A stretch of DNA of 64,000 bases from Roseiarcus sp050013915 (GCA_050013915.1 JBEKEI010000018.1:1-64000), one strand, 5' to 3'. Positions 27,751 through 36,629 are shown, numbered from the stretch's first letter. The notes: generated by a model not told the origin, from the sequence alone. Made by a program: numbers and translations.

Positions 27751-28832
27751 GACCGCCGCTCGGCACGGGCATTTGGCGGGGCGAGGCCTCTGGCAGCCTC
27801 ATTCAGATCCTCGCCGACCATTTCGGCGATGAGGTCGTCGAGCTTCGTCTCGTGCCGCCATCCCAGCCTGTTGCGCGCCTTGCTGGAATCGCCGACAAGC
27901 CTGTCGACCTCGGTCGGCCGGAAATAGCGCGGATCGACCTCGACCACGACGCGGCCGTTCGACGCGTCGAGCCCCTTCTCGTCGACGCCCCGGCCCCGCC
28001 ACTCCAGGCGCATGTCGACGCGACGGAACGCCTTCTCCACGAAGCTCCGTACGCTGTGGGCCTCCCCGCTCGCCAAGACGTAGTCGCCGGGCTCCGGCTG
28101 CTGCAGCATCAGCCACATGCCCCGCACATATTCGCGCGCGTGGCCCCAGTCGCGTTCCGCGTCGAGGTTCCCGAGGAACAACCTGTCCTGGATCTTCAGA
28201 TGGATCGCGGCGACCGCGCGAGTGATCTTGCGGGTGACGAACGTCTCGCCGCGAATTGGGCTCTCGTGATTGAACAGAATGCCGTTGGAAGCATGCATTC
28301 CATACGCTTCGCGATAATTGACGGTGATCCAGTGCGCATAGAGTTTGGCGACCGCATATGGCGAGCGCGGATAGAAGGGCGTCGTCTCGCTCTGGGGAAC
28401 GGCCTGCGCCTTCCCGAAGAGTTCGGAGGTCGAGGCCTGATAGAAACGCGTCCGCCCGCCGAGCTTCAGCAGCCGAATCGCCTCGAGGAGGCGCAGCGCG
28501 CCGAGCGCGTCGGCGTTGGCGGTGTATTCGGCCGTCTCGAACGAAACCTGCACGTGGGACTGGGCGGCGAGATTGTAGATCTCATCAGGCTGTACGTCCT
28601 GGACGACGCCGATGAGATTGCTCGAGTCCGTCATGTCGCCGTAATGAAGTGTGAAGCGAGGATCGGGGACATGGGGATCCTGGTAGAGATGCTCGATCCG
28701 TCCGGTATTGAAGCTCGAGGATCGGCGCTTCAGGCCGTGAACGCGATAGCCCTTTCCCAGCAGCAGCTCGCTGAGATAGGCCCCGTCCTGGCCGGTCACT
28801 CCCGTGATCAGCGCCGTCTTTTGCCCCGTCAT
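27747..28832 (-). CDS. gmd: GDP-mannose 4,6-dehydratase
   Basis: A 361-residue extended SDR enzyme converting GDP-D-mannose to GDP-4-keto-6-deoxymannose. Motifs: ALITGVTGQDGAYLSELLL (GxxGxxG), ASTSELFGKAQ, and PYAVAKLYAHWITVNYREAYG with the YxxxK pair. ATG 28832 with GAGGA upstream is chosen; a longer open frame to 28976 is non-homologous. First gene after the NusG/RfaH-like gene, separated by a 220-base leader that contains the ops-like site at 28974-28985. Confidence 0.96.
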   Translation of the reverse strand: MTGQKTALITGVTGQDGAYLSELLLGKGYRVHGLKRRSSSFNTGRIEHLYQDPHVPDPRFTLHYGDMTDSSNLIGVVQDVQPDEIYNLAAQSHVQVSFETAEYTANADALGALRLLEAIRLLKLGGRTRFYQASTSELFGKAQAVPQSETTPFYPRSPYAVAKLYAHWITVNYREAYGMHASNGILFNHESPIRGETFVTRKITRAVAAIHLKIQDRLFLGNLDAERDWGHAREYVRGMWLMLQQPEPGDYVLASGEAHSVRSFVEKAFRRVDMRLEWRGRGVDEKGLDASNGRVVVEVDPRYFRPTEVDRLVGDSSKARNRLGWRHETKLDDLIAEMVGEDLNEAARGLAPPNARAERRS

Positions 28833-28973
28833 CCGGGAGGTCCTCGTGCGTGAGAGATCGGAGTGCGCGCGCGCCGTAATCCGGGACCGGCGCGGTCGCG
28901 CGAAGCGCTCCAGAGGGGGACGCATCGGCAGCGCCCGATCTGCCCGGACTCGAGAGCCGCGCCTGCGTTCGGC

Positions 28974-28985
28974 CACGCTACCGCC
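28974..28985 (-). promoter_or_regulatory. ops-like element GGCGGTAGCGTG in the gmd leader
   Basis: The minus strand reads GGCGGTAGCGTG, all 12 bases matching the ops core of enterobacterial JUMPstart leaders, where RNA polymerase pauses and RfaH is loaded. It lies 67 bases after the stop of the NusG/RfaH-like gene and 142 bases before the gmd start. Sequence match and position are direct observations; recruitment of the local NusG paralogue is inference. Confidence 0.65.
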
Positions 28986-29052
28986 ATCCGGGTGAAACGG
29001 TCATTTTGACCCCGGTCCAGACGATGTGCCGACGCCGAGTCGCGACGGGTAG

Positions 29053-29658
29053 TTAGCGGGCCGCCGCCACAATCTCGCGCGGCGCGGAAATTTTCATCGG
29101 ACCCCCGATCAGGTCCAGCATCAACTGGACCCGGTCGGCGCCGTCGAGCCGCTCCAGGACGCCGAAAGAATCGGCGAAGGGCCCGGCGAGCAGGCGCACC
29201 CGGTCCCCGATCGCGAGCGCCTGGCGAAACACGAGCGTTCCTGCCGCGTCGCTCGACAGGGCCAAGGTCTCCACGACCCCGGAGGGAACCGCGGTCGGTC
29301 TGCGCCCGTCGGTGATCAGGCGCGCCACGCCCCGCGTGCCGTTGACGCTCCGCCAGCGTTGCGCGTCGAGATCCAGGATCAGGAAAAGGTAACGGGCGAA
29401 GACGGGCGCGAGCGTTGTCCGGAACTGGCGCGCGTGGCGGAGCGTCACGCGCTGCAGGGGCAGGAAGCTACGGAAGCCCTGATAGCCGAGATTTGCGGCG
29501 GCCATGCGCTCCCCGTGCGGCAGCGTCATGGCGACGTACCATCGGTCGCCGGATCCGAGCTGATAATCGCGGGCGTGGTCGCCCGAGACGCCGTCGGCCT
29601 CACGCACGAGGCTCGCCGCCAAAGGCGCCGAACGGCTCCCGACGGATTCAAAGGGCAT
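29053..29658 (-). CDS. NusG/RfaH-family transcription antitermination factor
   Basis: A 201-residue NusG paralogue. Residues 40-125 form the NGN domain (WYVAMTLPHGERMAAANL, FLPLQRV, APVFARYLFL, NGTRGVARLI) and 149-195 a KOW domain (IGDRVRLLAGPFADSFGVLERLDG). The NGTRGV loop (106-111) corresponds to NATRGV of E. coli RfaH, in the surface that contacts ops DNA. Such paralogues ride on RNA polymerase and suppress early termination in long surface-polysaccharide operons. The N-terminal ~38 residues are an unaligned extension, so a shorter start is possible. Overlaps the preceding gene by 11 bases and precedes an ops-like site. Confidence 0.85.
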   Translation of the reverse strand: MPFESVGSRSAPLAASLVREADGVSGDHARDYQLGSGDRWYVAMTLPHGERMAAANLGYQGFRSFLPLQRVTLRHARQFRTTLAPVFARYLFLILDLDAQRWRSVNGTRGVARLITDGRRPTAVPSGVVETLALSSDAAGTLVFRQALAIGDRVRLLAGPFADSFGVLERLDGADRVQLMLDLIGGPMKISAPREIVAAAR

Positions 29659-30391
29659 CGAACAGCAGCCCCAATCGATCGATCTCCGCGACGATCGCAG
29701 CCCTGCGCGATTCCGGCTGAGCGGCGATCACGGGGTGGAGCAAGACCCGTATGCGCGGCGCGGCGTCGACATAGGCTGCAGCCACCTGTTCCGCGGGTTC
29801 GAAGGTCCCCAGCCGAGCGAGATCCTCGAGGTAGGCGGATTCGAAGCCGGCGGCTCCCGCGAGATAGAGCCGCGTCGCGAACGGCACACGCGCCGCGATG
29901 ACCCAGCTCTCGTCGGGCGCCGTCCGGTAGGACATTTTCAGCGCTTCGATCGCCCTCGGCGCGGGGCCGCTCGAGTCGACTTCGACCATCGCGTATCTCA
30001 GCCAGGCATTGCCGTCGAGCGGATTGCAAGCGAGCCGGCGCCCGGCGATCTCCAGCGCGTCTGTCTCCGCGGCGTCGATGCGCGTCCAGTCGCCCCCTTT
30101 CTGGGCGCCCGCCATCGCCGCGAGGCCGACCGTCAGGCGCGACCGGGTGAGCGCGTCGCCGCAATCGTTCGACGGGCGACCGAGGCCATTGTCGGCGACG
30201 AATCTGGCGAGGTAAGCAGGATCGACCGCAGCGCCCGTCTCGATCGAAGCGGCGAGATCCCGCACGTCCGCGCCGCGCGCGAACGCCGCCAGACCCGAGA
30301 TTGACTGCGCGAGCGTTCCAATCGCGATCACGACGAGGAGCAGAGCTGCGATAAGTTCCGCGAAGGAACGGGAACGCCGAGGCTCGGCCAC
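29648..30391 (-). CDS. hypothetical membrane-anchored protein of the EPS operon
   Basis: A 247-residue protein with one N-terminal hydrophobic helix (about 11-34: ELIAALLLVVIAIGTLAQSI) and a soluble, mainly helical remainder. Weak TPR-like texture is seen around 105-180 (RRLACNPLDGNAWLRYAMVEVD). The GTG start overlaps the wzc stop by one base (TAGTG) and the 3' end overlaps the NusG-like gene, so it is expressed in step with the export machinery. I do not recognise the family. A periplasmic helper of the Wza/Wzc complex is possible but only by context. Confidence 0.72.
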   Translation of the reverse strand: MAEPRRSRSFAELIAALLLVVIAIGTLAQSISGLAAFARGADVRDLAASIETGAAVDPAYLARFVADNGLGRPSNDCGDALTRSRLTVGLAAMAGAQKGGDWTRIDAAETDALEIAGRRLACNPLDGNAWLRYAMVEVDSSGPAPRAIEALKMSYRTAPDESWVIAARVPFATRLYLAGAAGFESAYLEDLARLGTFEPAEQVAAAYVDAAPRIRVLLHPVIAAQPESRRAAIVAEIDRLGLLFDAL

Positions 30392-32691
30392 TAGGCGCTC
30401 TCCTTTTCACTTCTGTAGTACTTGTCGTAGGTTCCGTGATAGTAGTCCTTGGAGCCGTAGTGCGCGTAAAGATTGATCTTGCCCATGTGGACCTTGTTGA
30501 AGACGACGCCCAGGCATTTGTCGTAGATGGCCCCCTCAGAAGCCAGGATCGTCCGGACCACGCTGCGGGCAGTGCGACCCCATTCGACGACGAAGACGAA
30601 TGCGTCGAACATCGACGCCGCCGCGCGCACGTCGACGACGGGCCCGAGAGGCGGCAGGTCGACCACGACATATTCGAAATGCTCGCCCGCCTCTTTCAGA
30701 ACGGCGCGCATCCCCGGCGAGTTCAGGATCTCGCTGGTGTGGTGCACCCGTTTCTTGATCACCGCCGGCAGGACGAGCAGCCCCGAATCCGGCTCCGAAA
30801 CCAGGCAGTCGCGCAAGGGAACCTCTCCGCGGATCGCTTCGAGCACGCCGATCTGCGCATGAGCGGCGATGGCGCGCGTCATTCCCGGGTTCCGCAGATC
30901 GCCGTCGATCAGCAGCGTCTTGGCCCCGAGATGCGCCAGCAACGAACCGAGATTCTTCGAGACGGTGGACTTGCCTTCCCCGGGCAGGACGGAAATCACG
31001 CCGATGATCTTGGGTCTTCGATCCGCCAGCGCCAAGTCGGCGGCGACCTTCACCGAACGCAGCGTTTCCGAGAAGCTCGATATGGGATGATCGATCGCAT
31101 AGCGTTGAAGCGAATCCCTCGGCTGAACCTGCTCGTCGGCATCCGGATCCGCGCCCGTCCTCTCGATCGGAACCGCGTCATCGATAACTTCGAGCATGCC
31201 GAGAAGTTCCAGCCCCAGCTCATCGCGCACCTGGGACGCGACGCGAAACACGCGATCCCGGTACTCGCGCAGGGCGCCGATCCCGATGCCGGCGAGCGAG
31301 CCGATGATGAGGGAAAACGACAGCGTCATCGAGCGCTTCGGATAGCTCGGCGCCGTTGGCGGGGTGGCTTCCGTGATGACGCGCGCCTCGGTCGTCGGAT
31401 ACGACTGCTGTTGGACGGTCTCCTGATAGCGCTGCAGGAACGCCTGATACAGGGTCCGATAGGTTTCCGCTTCGCGTTCGAGTTCGCGAAGTTGGACCAT
31501 CGTCTGGTTGGTTCCGGCGCTCCGGCTGATGAGCGCCGACATCGAGACGTTCATGGATTCCTCTTTCGCCCGCGCGACCTGCCCTTCGCTGCGATAGGTC
31601 TCCGCGATGCGCTGCAACTCCTCGAATATCAGGCGCTGATATTCCGCCATTTCGCGACGCAGATTGATGACCGCCACATGGGCGCCGCCGAGCTTGCTTT
31701 CGAGTTCGGCCTCCGTCTTCGAGGCCGCCAGATACTTTTGCCGCAGCTCGGTGATGACCGGATTGCCGAGGGAATCCGTGACGGCGCCGTCGGTCTGCCC
31801 CGACTTCAGCAGCCCGGAAATCTGGTTGAAGCGCGCCTCCGCGCGGGCGGTGTCGCCCTGCGCCAGCATCAGTTGCGTGTTCAGCTCGGTCATTTGCTGG
31901 TCCGAGACGAGCTTGCCGTCCGCGGTGATCAGGCCCCTGTCGGCCTTGAATTTCTGGACCGCCGAATCCGAAGCGATGGAATCGGCTTTCAACTGCGCGA
32001 TTCTCGCCTGCATCCAGCCGCTCGCGCGCCGCGTCGCCTCGAATTTGGAATCGAGCTGGTCGGTGAGGTAGGCGTCCGCAAAGGCGTTGGCGATCGTGGC
32101 GGCCTTGGCGGGATCGGGCGCGGTATAGTCGATCGCGAGCACGTAGGTGCGAGCGATCCGCCGGACCTGCGAGTTGCTCTTGAGATGGTCGATCGCCGCG
32201 CGCTGGAGTTCGAACTGCGCTTCTGGGTCGGACTTGTCCCGGCTCACGAACCAATGTGTGAAATCCAGCGCCGAGCGCGCGGTCGCCATCGCCCGGCCGA
32301 ACAGAGCGCCGCGCGCTCCCATGAATTCTGGGTCGCCCGTCAGCTTCAGCGTGGCGATGACCGACAGGGCGATTTTCTCCGATTTGAGCACTTCGACCTG
32401 GCTGTCGATGGCGCCGGTGTCGAATGTGGCTTCGGAGATTGAAGCCGAGAGGTCGTTCTTGTCCTTCTGGCTGTCGATCAGCAGGTCGGTCGTCGCCGTG
32501 TATTGCGGGACCGCCGCGACGATGTCCGCCAAACCGAGGATGAGTCCGATCGCCGCTGCGGCGAAGATCACTCGCGCCTGCCGGCGCCCAGCGGCGAGCA
32601 GGAGGTCGAAGTCGACGGGCCCGGCGGATTTCAGGGCGGCAGCGTCCAGGTCCGGGAAGGAAGCGCCGGGGCGGTCTGGGCGAGTCAACAT
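30391..32691 (-). CDS. polysaccharide copolymerase / BY-kinase (Wzc/ExoP-like)
   Basis: A 766-residue inner-membrane protein that controls chain length and export. Residues about 39-61 and 455-475 are the two membrane helices enclosing a large periplasmic Wzz domain with coiled coil. The cytoplasmic C-terminal kinase has Walker A LPGEGKSTVSKNL (about 570), Walker A' LLIDGDLRNPG and Walker B VVVDLPPLG. The last 30 residues have seven tyrosines in YAHYGSKDYYHGTYDKYY, the usual autophosphorylated tail. ATG 32691 is the first start that keeps the family N-terminus; sequence farther right is shadow of the Gly-rich gene. No separate Wzb phosphatase is seen in the window. Confidence 0.92.
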   Translation of the reverse strand: MLTRPDRPGASFPDLDAAALKSAGPVDFDLLLAAGRRQARVIFAAAAIGLILGLADIVAAVPQYTATTDLLIDSQKDKNDLSASISEATFDTGAIDSQVEVLKSEKIALSVIATLKLTGDPEFMGARGALFGRAMATARSALDFTHWFVSRDKSDPEAQFELQRAAIDHLKSNSQVRRIARTYVLAIDYTAPDPAKAATIANAFADAYLTDQLDSKFEATRRASGWMQARIAQLKADSIASDSAVQKFKADRGLITADGKLVSDQQMTELNTQLMLAQGDTARAEARFNQISGLLKSGQTDGAVTDSLGNPVITELRQKYLAASKTEAELESKLGGAHVAVINLRREMAEYQRLIFEELQRIAETYRSEGQVARAKEESMNVSMSALISRSAGTNQTMVQLRELEREAETYRTLYQAFLQRYQETVQQQSYPTTEARVITEATPPTAPSYPKRSMTLSFSLIIGSLAGIGIGALREYRDRVFRVASQVRDELGLELLGMLEVIDDAVPIERTGADPDADEQVQPRDSLQRYAIDHPISSFSETLRSVKVAADLALADRRPKIIGVISVLPGEGKSTVSKNLGSLLAHLGAKTLLIDGDLRNPGMTRAIAAHAQIGVLEAIRGEVPLRDCLVSEPDSGLLVLPAVIKKRVHHTSEILNSPGMRAVLKEAGEHFEYVVVDLPPLGPVVDVRAAASMFDAFVFVVEWGRTARSVVRTILASEGAIYDKCLGVVFNKVHMGKINLYAHYGSKDYYHGTYDKYYRSEKESA

Positions 32692-32794
32692 GCGTCGACC
32701 CGCGGCTGGAATCCCGTCCCTGCAATTCGACCCATTCTCGAACCCGCGAAGCCGTTGAAACCAGAAGGGGCGCCGAAAATGGGCGGGAAATGGG

Positions 32795-33490
32795 CTAGAG
32801 CGTCGGGCTGACCGAGAGCGCCGTCGCGGCGAGCGCGCCGCCGTTGGCGAAGCCCGCGGCGCCGGCGCCGGAATTGGCGTTCGAGGCGCTCGCCGTCCCG
32901 GCGCCGCTCCCGACCGCGGCGCCGCTGTTCGCGCCGCCGTCGCCGCCGCCGGCGCTAACGCCGCCGATCGGCCCGCCACCGCCACCGCCACCGCCGCCCC
33001 CGCCCGCGCCGGCTCCGCCGCCCGCGCCCCCGCCGCCGATCGCCGCCGTCCGGATGCCGTTGGAGGCATCGACGAACGCGGTGATCATGGGCGGGCTGTT
33101 GGAAGCCGCCACTTGCTGCTGGATCGTCGCGGCGGTTTGCGGGTCGCTCTGCGCCAGAACCTGCGACGCCTGTGCGAGGCCCGCGCCGATCGCCGCCCTC
33201 TGGGCGTCGTCGCCGCTCCTCGCGACGTCGATCAGGGAATCGACCAGACGCGGGTCGGTCAACAGCAGGCTCCGGGTCCGGGTCGTCAGGGGGAGGCCGG
33301 CGGAGGCGAAACTCTTCAGCAAAGCCAAAGGATTGGCTTTGAACTCAGCGATCGCCGCATCCGACAGCCGGGCGAACGCGGGGGTCGTTGCGGGTGCGGC
33401 CCCCGCCGCCAGTGCCGGAACGCCGAACGACAGCGTCGCGAGCGCAGTCGCGGCCATCAGAGACGAGCGAATCGTAGTGATTGTCGACAT
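32795..33490 (-). CDS. secreted glycine/alanine-rich protein of unknown function
   Basis: A 231-residue protein with a Sec signal peptide (hydrophobic 10-28, cleavage after PALAAG region), a ~100-residue Ala-rich helical domain (LSDAAIAEFKANPLALLKS, DDAQRAAIGAGLAQASQVL), and a C-terminal third of glycine runs and Ala/Ser/Asn repeats. GGGGA precedes the ATG. It sits between wza and wzc, where no such component is standard. No family is recognised; the helical part recalls small domains of secreted rhizobial proteins. Possible matrix or envelope protein. Confidence 0.75.
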   Translation of the reverse strand: MSTITTIRSSLMAATALATLSFGVPALAAGAAPATTPAFARLSDAAIAEFKANPLALLKSFASAGLPLTTRTRSLLLTDPRLVDSLIDVARSGDDAQRAAIGAGLAQASQVLAQSDPQTAATIQQQVAASNSPPMITAFVDASNGIRTAAIGGGGAGGGAGAGGGGGGGGGGGPIGGVSAGGGDGGANSGAAVGSGAGTASASNANSGAGAAGFANGGALAATALSVSPTL

Positions 33491-33659
33491 GGCCTAATCC
33501 CCGCAAAAAATCAGGGTATGTTAACCGGCCGAAAACAGCAACCCGCCCGCCCCGGCGCCGCAGAAGACGGTAAATGCGAATGCGACCGGGACGGCCCCGG
33601 GGTCGCGATCCCCGACGCGGCGCGCACCTGCCGATTCCCGTAAATCCCGACTCCTGTCG

Positions 33660-34865
33660 TCAGTGGCCGAGGTCCCGGATTGCGTCACGAGTGGTGGAGA
33701 GGTCGGTCGCGACCGTCGCGGTCGAGCCGGTGACCGTCGTGATGAGGGACAGGAACTTGGTCAACTCGACCTCATCGGCATTATCCACGTAGAGGATGTC
33801 GCCGTCCCGCATGGGAAACTTGCGCGACGCGAAGAAGCCGGAGGGGTCCCGGAAATTGACCCGGTAGATCGTCGGGATGACCAGCCTGTCCTCGGAGAAA
33901 TGCGAGACGTCGGCGCCCATCCTGGCCAGAGCGTCTCGGTTCTCGAGCCTGTAGACGAAGACCTGACCCGGATCAGAGCGATTGTCGAGCAGCCCCCCCG
34001 CCTTGCCGACCGCCTCGTTGAGTTCGAGTATCTCCTGCTGGAACTTGAATTGCCCCGAGGCGCCCGTCGCGCCGAAGGCCATGAACGAACGCTGGTAGAA
34101 GGACACATAGACGGCGTCGCCCGGGCTGACATAGATGTTTTCCTTGGGATCCCTGACAAGATTGAGGAAATAGACGGTGCCCTTCAGGCCTCGGCGCTGC
34201 AGCGTGACATAATTCTCGTAGCCCTGGTCCTTGATCCCGCCGGCCCGCGCGATGACGTCGAGGATCTTGTCGCCCGAGGGGTTGACTGCAAACTTGTTGG
34301 GGGCGTTGACTTCGCCGACGACCGTCACTTCGGTCGATGTCTGGGCGGTGAGGGCGACGATCGCCTGGGGTTCGATCGCGCGATCCTTGAGGCGGTCGAC
34401 GATGTCCTGCTGGATCGCCGGCGTCGAACGTCCCAAGGCCTTGATTTGTCCCGCATAGGGCACGCTGATATAGCCCTTGCTGTCGACCGTCTGATTCGGC
34501 AGCGTCACGAAATTACCCGGCCTGCTGCCCGCGTCGTTGGGGATGAAGAGACCGCCCGCCTGGGCTTCGAACAGCGTCACCGACACGGTGTCGCCGACCC
34601 CGACCAGGATTTCCGGCACGGGTCCGCGCCCGGTGCCGAACGTCCGGTACAGCGACCCGGGGCCGGGATCGACGATGAATGGCAGAACGCTCTTGTTGAG
34701 GTCGACGAGGGCGTAGTCGAAAACCGGCGTCGTCCCGGTAATCGAAACGCCCGCGCCGGATTCGATCGATCTGTGGGCGGGGCCGCTGTCGGGCAGTGTC
34801 GAGCATCCCGACAGCGTCGCGACCAAACCACCGATGGCCAGGCAGAGCGCCACCACACGTGCCAT
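33660..34865 (-). CDS. polysaccharide export outer-membrane lipoprotein (Wza-like)
   Basis: A 401-residue export channel subunit. The N-terminal lipoprotein signal ends LVATLSGC (Cys21 lipidated). A Poly_export domain follows (LVGVGDTVSVTLFEAQAGGLF, GYISVPYAGQIKALGRS) and then SLBB domains (VTVVGEVNAPNKFAVNPSGDKILDVIARAGG, and a second copy about residues 275-350). It forms the outer-membrane octamer that, with Wzc, carries the polymer out of the cell. GGGGGAG precedes the ATG. First gene of the leftward polysaccharide arm. Confidence 0.93.
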   Translation of the reverse strand: MARVVALCLAIGGLVATLSGCSTLPDSGPAHRSIESGAGVSITGTTPVFDYALVDLNKSVLPFIVDPGPGSLYRTFGTGRGPVPEILVGVGDTVSVTLFEAQAGGLFIPNDAGSRPGNFVTLPNQTVDSKGYISVPYAGQIKALGRSTPAIQQDIVDRLKDRAIEPQAIVALTAQTSTEVTVVGEVNAPNKFAVNPSGDKILDVIARAGGIKDQGYENYVTLQRRGLKGTVYFLNLVRDPKENIYVSPGDAVYVSFYQRSFMAFGATGASGQFKFQQEILELNEAVGKAGGLLDNRSDPGQVFVYRLENRDALARMGADVSHFSEDRLVIPTIYRVNFRDPSGFFASRKFPMRDGDILYVDNADEVELTKFLSLITTVTGSTATVATDLSTTRDAIRDLGH

Positions 34866-35180
34866 CTGACGCTCCCCCGCCCGTCGAATCCGGCCGGCGC
34901 GAAGATTTCCCTAACATGGAGAACTAGTTGCCAAAAGACGAATATCGGGCGCGGCGGATGCGGAGAAGGCCGGGACCGGCCGCCTTCGTCGCTTATCCAC
35001 ATGGCGTTGCAATCGCGCCACGCGGGGCGCCCCTCTGCGCCAAACCAGGGTCACCGCCCGACCGACTTCCGGAACTTGTCGACGCCGCGCCGGCGCTACG
35101 CCGCCACGCCGCATTTGAAGCGCTCGACAGTCAAATTCGTCGACGCCGCGCCGGGCGCATTCCGCGAACCGCCTCGAACC
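34866..35180. other. intergenic region upstream of the wza-like gene
   Basis: 315 bases between the wza start and the purB stop, both genes being leftward. The part next to wza (34900-34950) is AT-richer (on the minus strand TCTTTTGGCAACTAGTTC) and is the likely promoter area for the export operon, but no -35/-10 pair with good spacing stands out. No gene or terminator is evident. Confidence 0.45.
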
Positions 35181-36482
35181 TCAGCCGAACACCCGCCCGA
35201 ATATGAGGTCCACCTGCTTCAGATGGTAGCCGAGGTCGAACAGCCCTTCGAGCTCGGCCGGCGTCAGCGCGCGCGTCACATCCGCGTCGCTCTTCAGCAG
35301 GCCGAGGAAATCGCCTTCGCCGCGCCAGACCGGCATCGCATTGCGCTGGACGATTTCATAGGCCGCCTCGCGCGAGACGCCCTTCTGGGTCAAGGCGAGC
35401 AACACACGCTGGGAGTGGATGAGGCCGCCGAGCCGATCGAGATTCCGGCGCATGTTCTCGGGATAGACGATCAGCTTGTCGATCACGCCCGCCAGCCGCG
35501 CGAGCGCGAAATCCAGCGTGATCGTCGTGTCCGGGCCGATCATCCGCTCGACCGAGGAATGGGAAATGTCGCGCTCGTGCCAGAGCGCGACATTCTCCAG
35601 CGCCGGCGTCACCGCCGAGCGCACCATGCGCGCGAGGCCGGTGAGATTCTCGCTCAACACGGGGTTGCGCTTGTGCGGCATCGCGGACGAGCCCTTCTGG
35701 CCGTCCGAGAAGAACTCCTCGGCCTCCAGCACCTCGGTGCGCTGGAGATGGCGGATTTCGGTGGCGAGCCGCTCGACCGAGGAGGCGATCACCCCGAGCG
35801 TGGCGAAATAGGCGGCGTGACGGTCGCGCGGGATCACCTGGGTCGAGATCGGCTCGGGGACGAGGCCCATGGCGCGCGCCACATGGGCCTCGACGCGCGG
35901 ATCAATGTTGGCGAAGGTGCCGACCGCGCCCGACACCGCGCAGGTCGATATTTCCGCGCGCGCCGTCTCGAGGCGCGCGCGGGCGCGCGCGAATTCCGCA
36001 TGGGCGAGCGCGAGCTTGAGGCCGAACGTCGTCGGCTCCGCGTGAATGCCGTGCGAGCGGCCGATCGTCGGCGTCATCTTGTATTCGAACGCGCGCCGCT
36101 TCAGCGCGGCGAGCAGCGCGTCGACGTCGGCGATCAATATGTCGGTCGCGCGCTGCAACTGCACCGCCAGGCAGGTGTCGAGCACGTCCGAGCTCGTCAT
36201 GCCCTGATGCACGAATCGGGCGTCGGGCCCAATGAATTCTGCGAGATGCGTGAGGAAGGCGACGACGTCGTGCCTGGTGACGCGCTCGATCGCGTCGATG
36301 CGCTCGACATCGAATTCGACGTGGCCGGCCTTGTCCCAGATCGCTTTCGCGCTCGCCTTCGGAATGACGCCGATCTCGGCAAGCGCGTCGCAGGCATGCG
36401 CCTCGATCTCGAACCAGATGCGAAAGCGCGTCCGCGGCGCCCAGATCGCGACCATTTCGGGGCGGGAATAGCGAGGGATCAT
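35181..36482 (-). CDS. purB: adenylosuccinate lyase
   Basis: Fumarase-superfamily enzyme acting twice in purine synthesis: it splits SAICAR and adenylosuccinate, releasing fumarate. The 433-residue protein has the N-terminal MIPRYSRPEMVAIW block, GMTSSDVLDTCLAVQ (catalytic region), and the superfamily signature GSSAMPHKRNPV with the mobile catalytic Ser. Length matches the family. It is divergent from the FAD oxidoreductase gene with 147 bases between starts. Confidence 0.97.
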   Translation of the reverse strand: MIPRYSRPEMVAIWAPRTRFRIWFEIEAHACDALAEIGVIPKASAKAIWDKAGHVEFDVERIDAIERVTRHDVVAFLTHLAEFIGPDARFVHQGMTSSDVLDTCLAVQLQRATDILIADVDALLAALKRRAFEYKMTPTIGRSHGIHAEPTTFGLKLALAHAEFARARARLETARAEISTCAVSGAVGTFANIDPRVEAHVARAMGLVPEPISTQVIPRDRHAAYFATLGVIASSVERLATEIRHLQRTEVLEAEEFFSDGQKGSSAMPHKRNPVLSENLTGLARMVRSAVTPALENVALWHERDISHSSVERMIGPDTTITLDFALARLAGVIDKLIVYPENMRRNLDRLGGLIHSQRVLLALTQKGVSREAAYEIVQRNAMPVWRGEGDFLGLLKSDADVTRALTPAELEGLFDLGYHLKQVDLIFGRVFG

Positions 36483-36629
36483 CGGAGCGTCCAGCGGCGG
36501 GAGACAGGCCTACGGCTGTATAGGCGATCGCGCCGGCGATTTCGAGGCCGCGCCGGCGCCGCTCTTGCAGCCTTGCCTGCGCGACGCGGCCATGCACAGT
36601 GCCGCCTCCGCCGTCGAGGAGAATCGCCG

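Noticed and set aside
33663..36629. Upstream 989 residues of the frame containing the DadA-like gene
   Set aside because: This part lies antisense to wza and purB and has no family features; the real start is ATG 36630 with a strong ribosome site.
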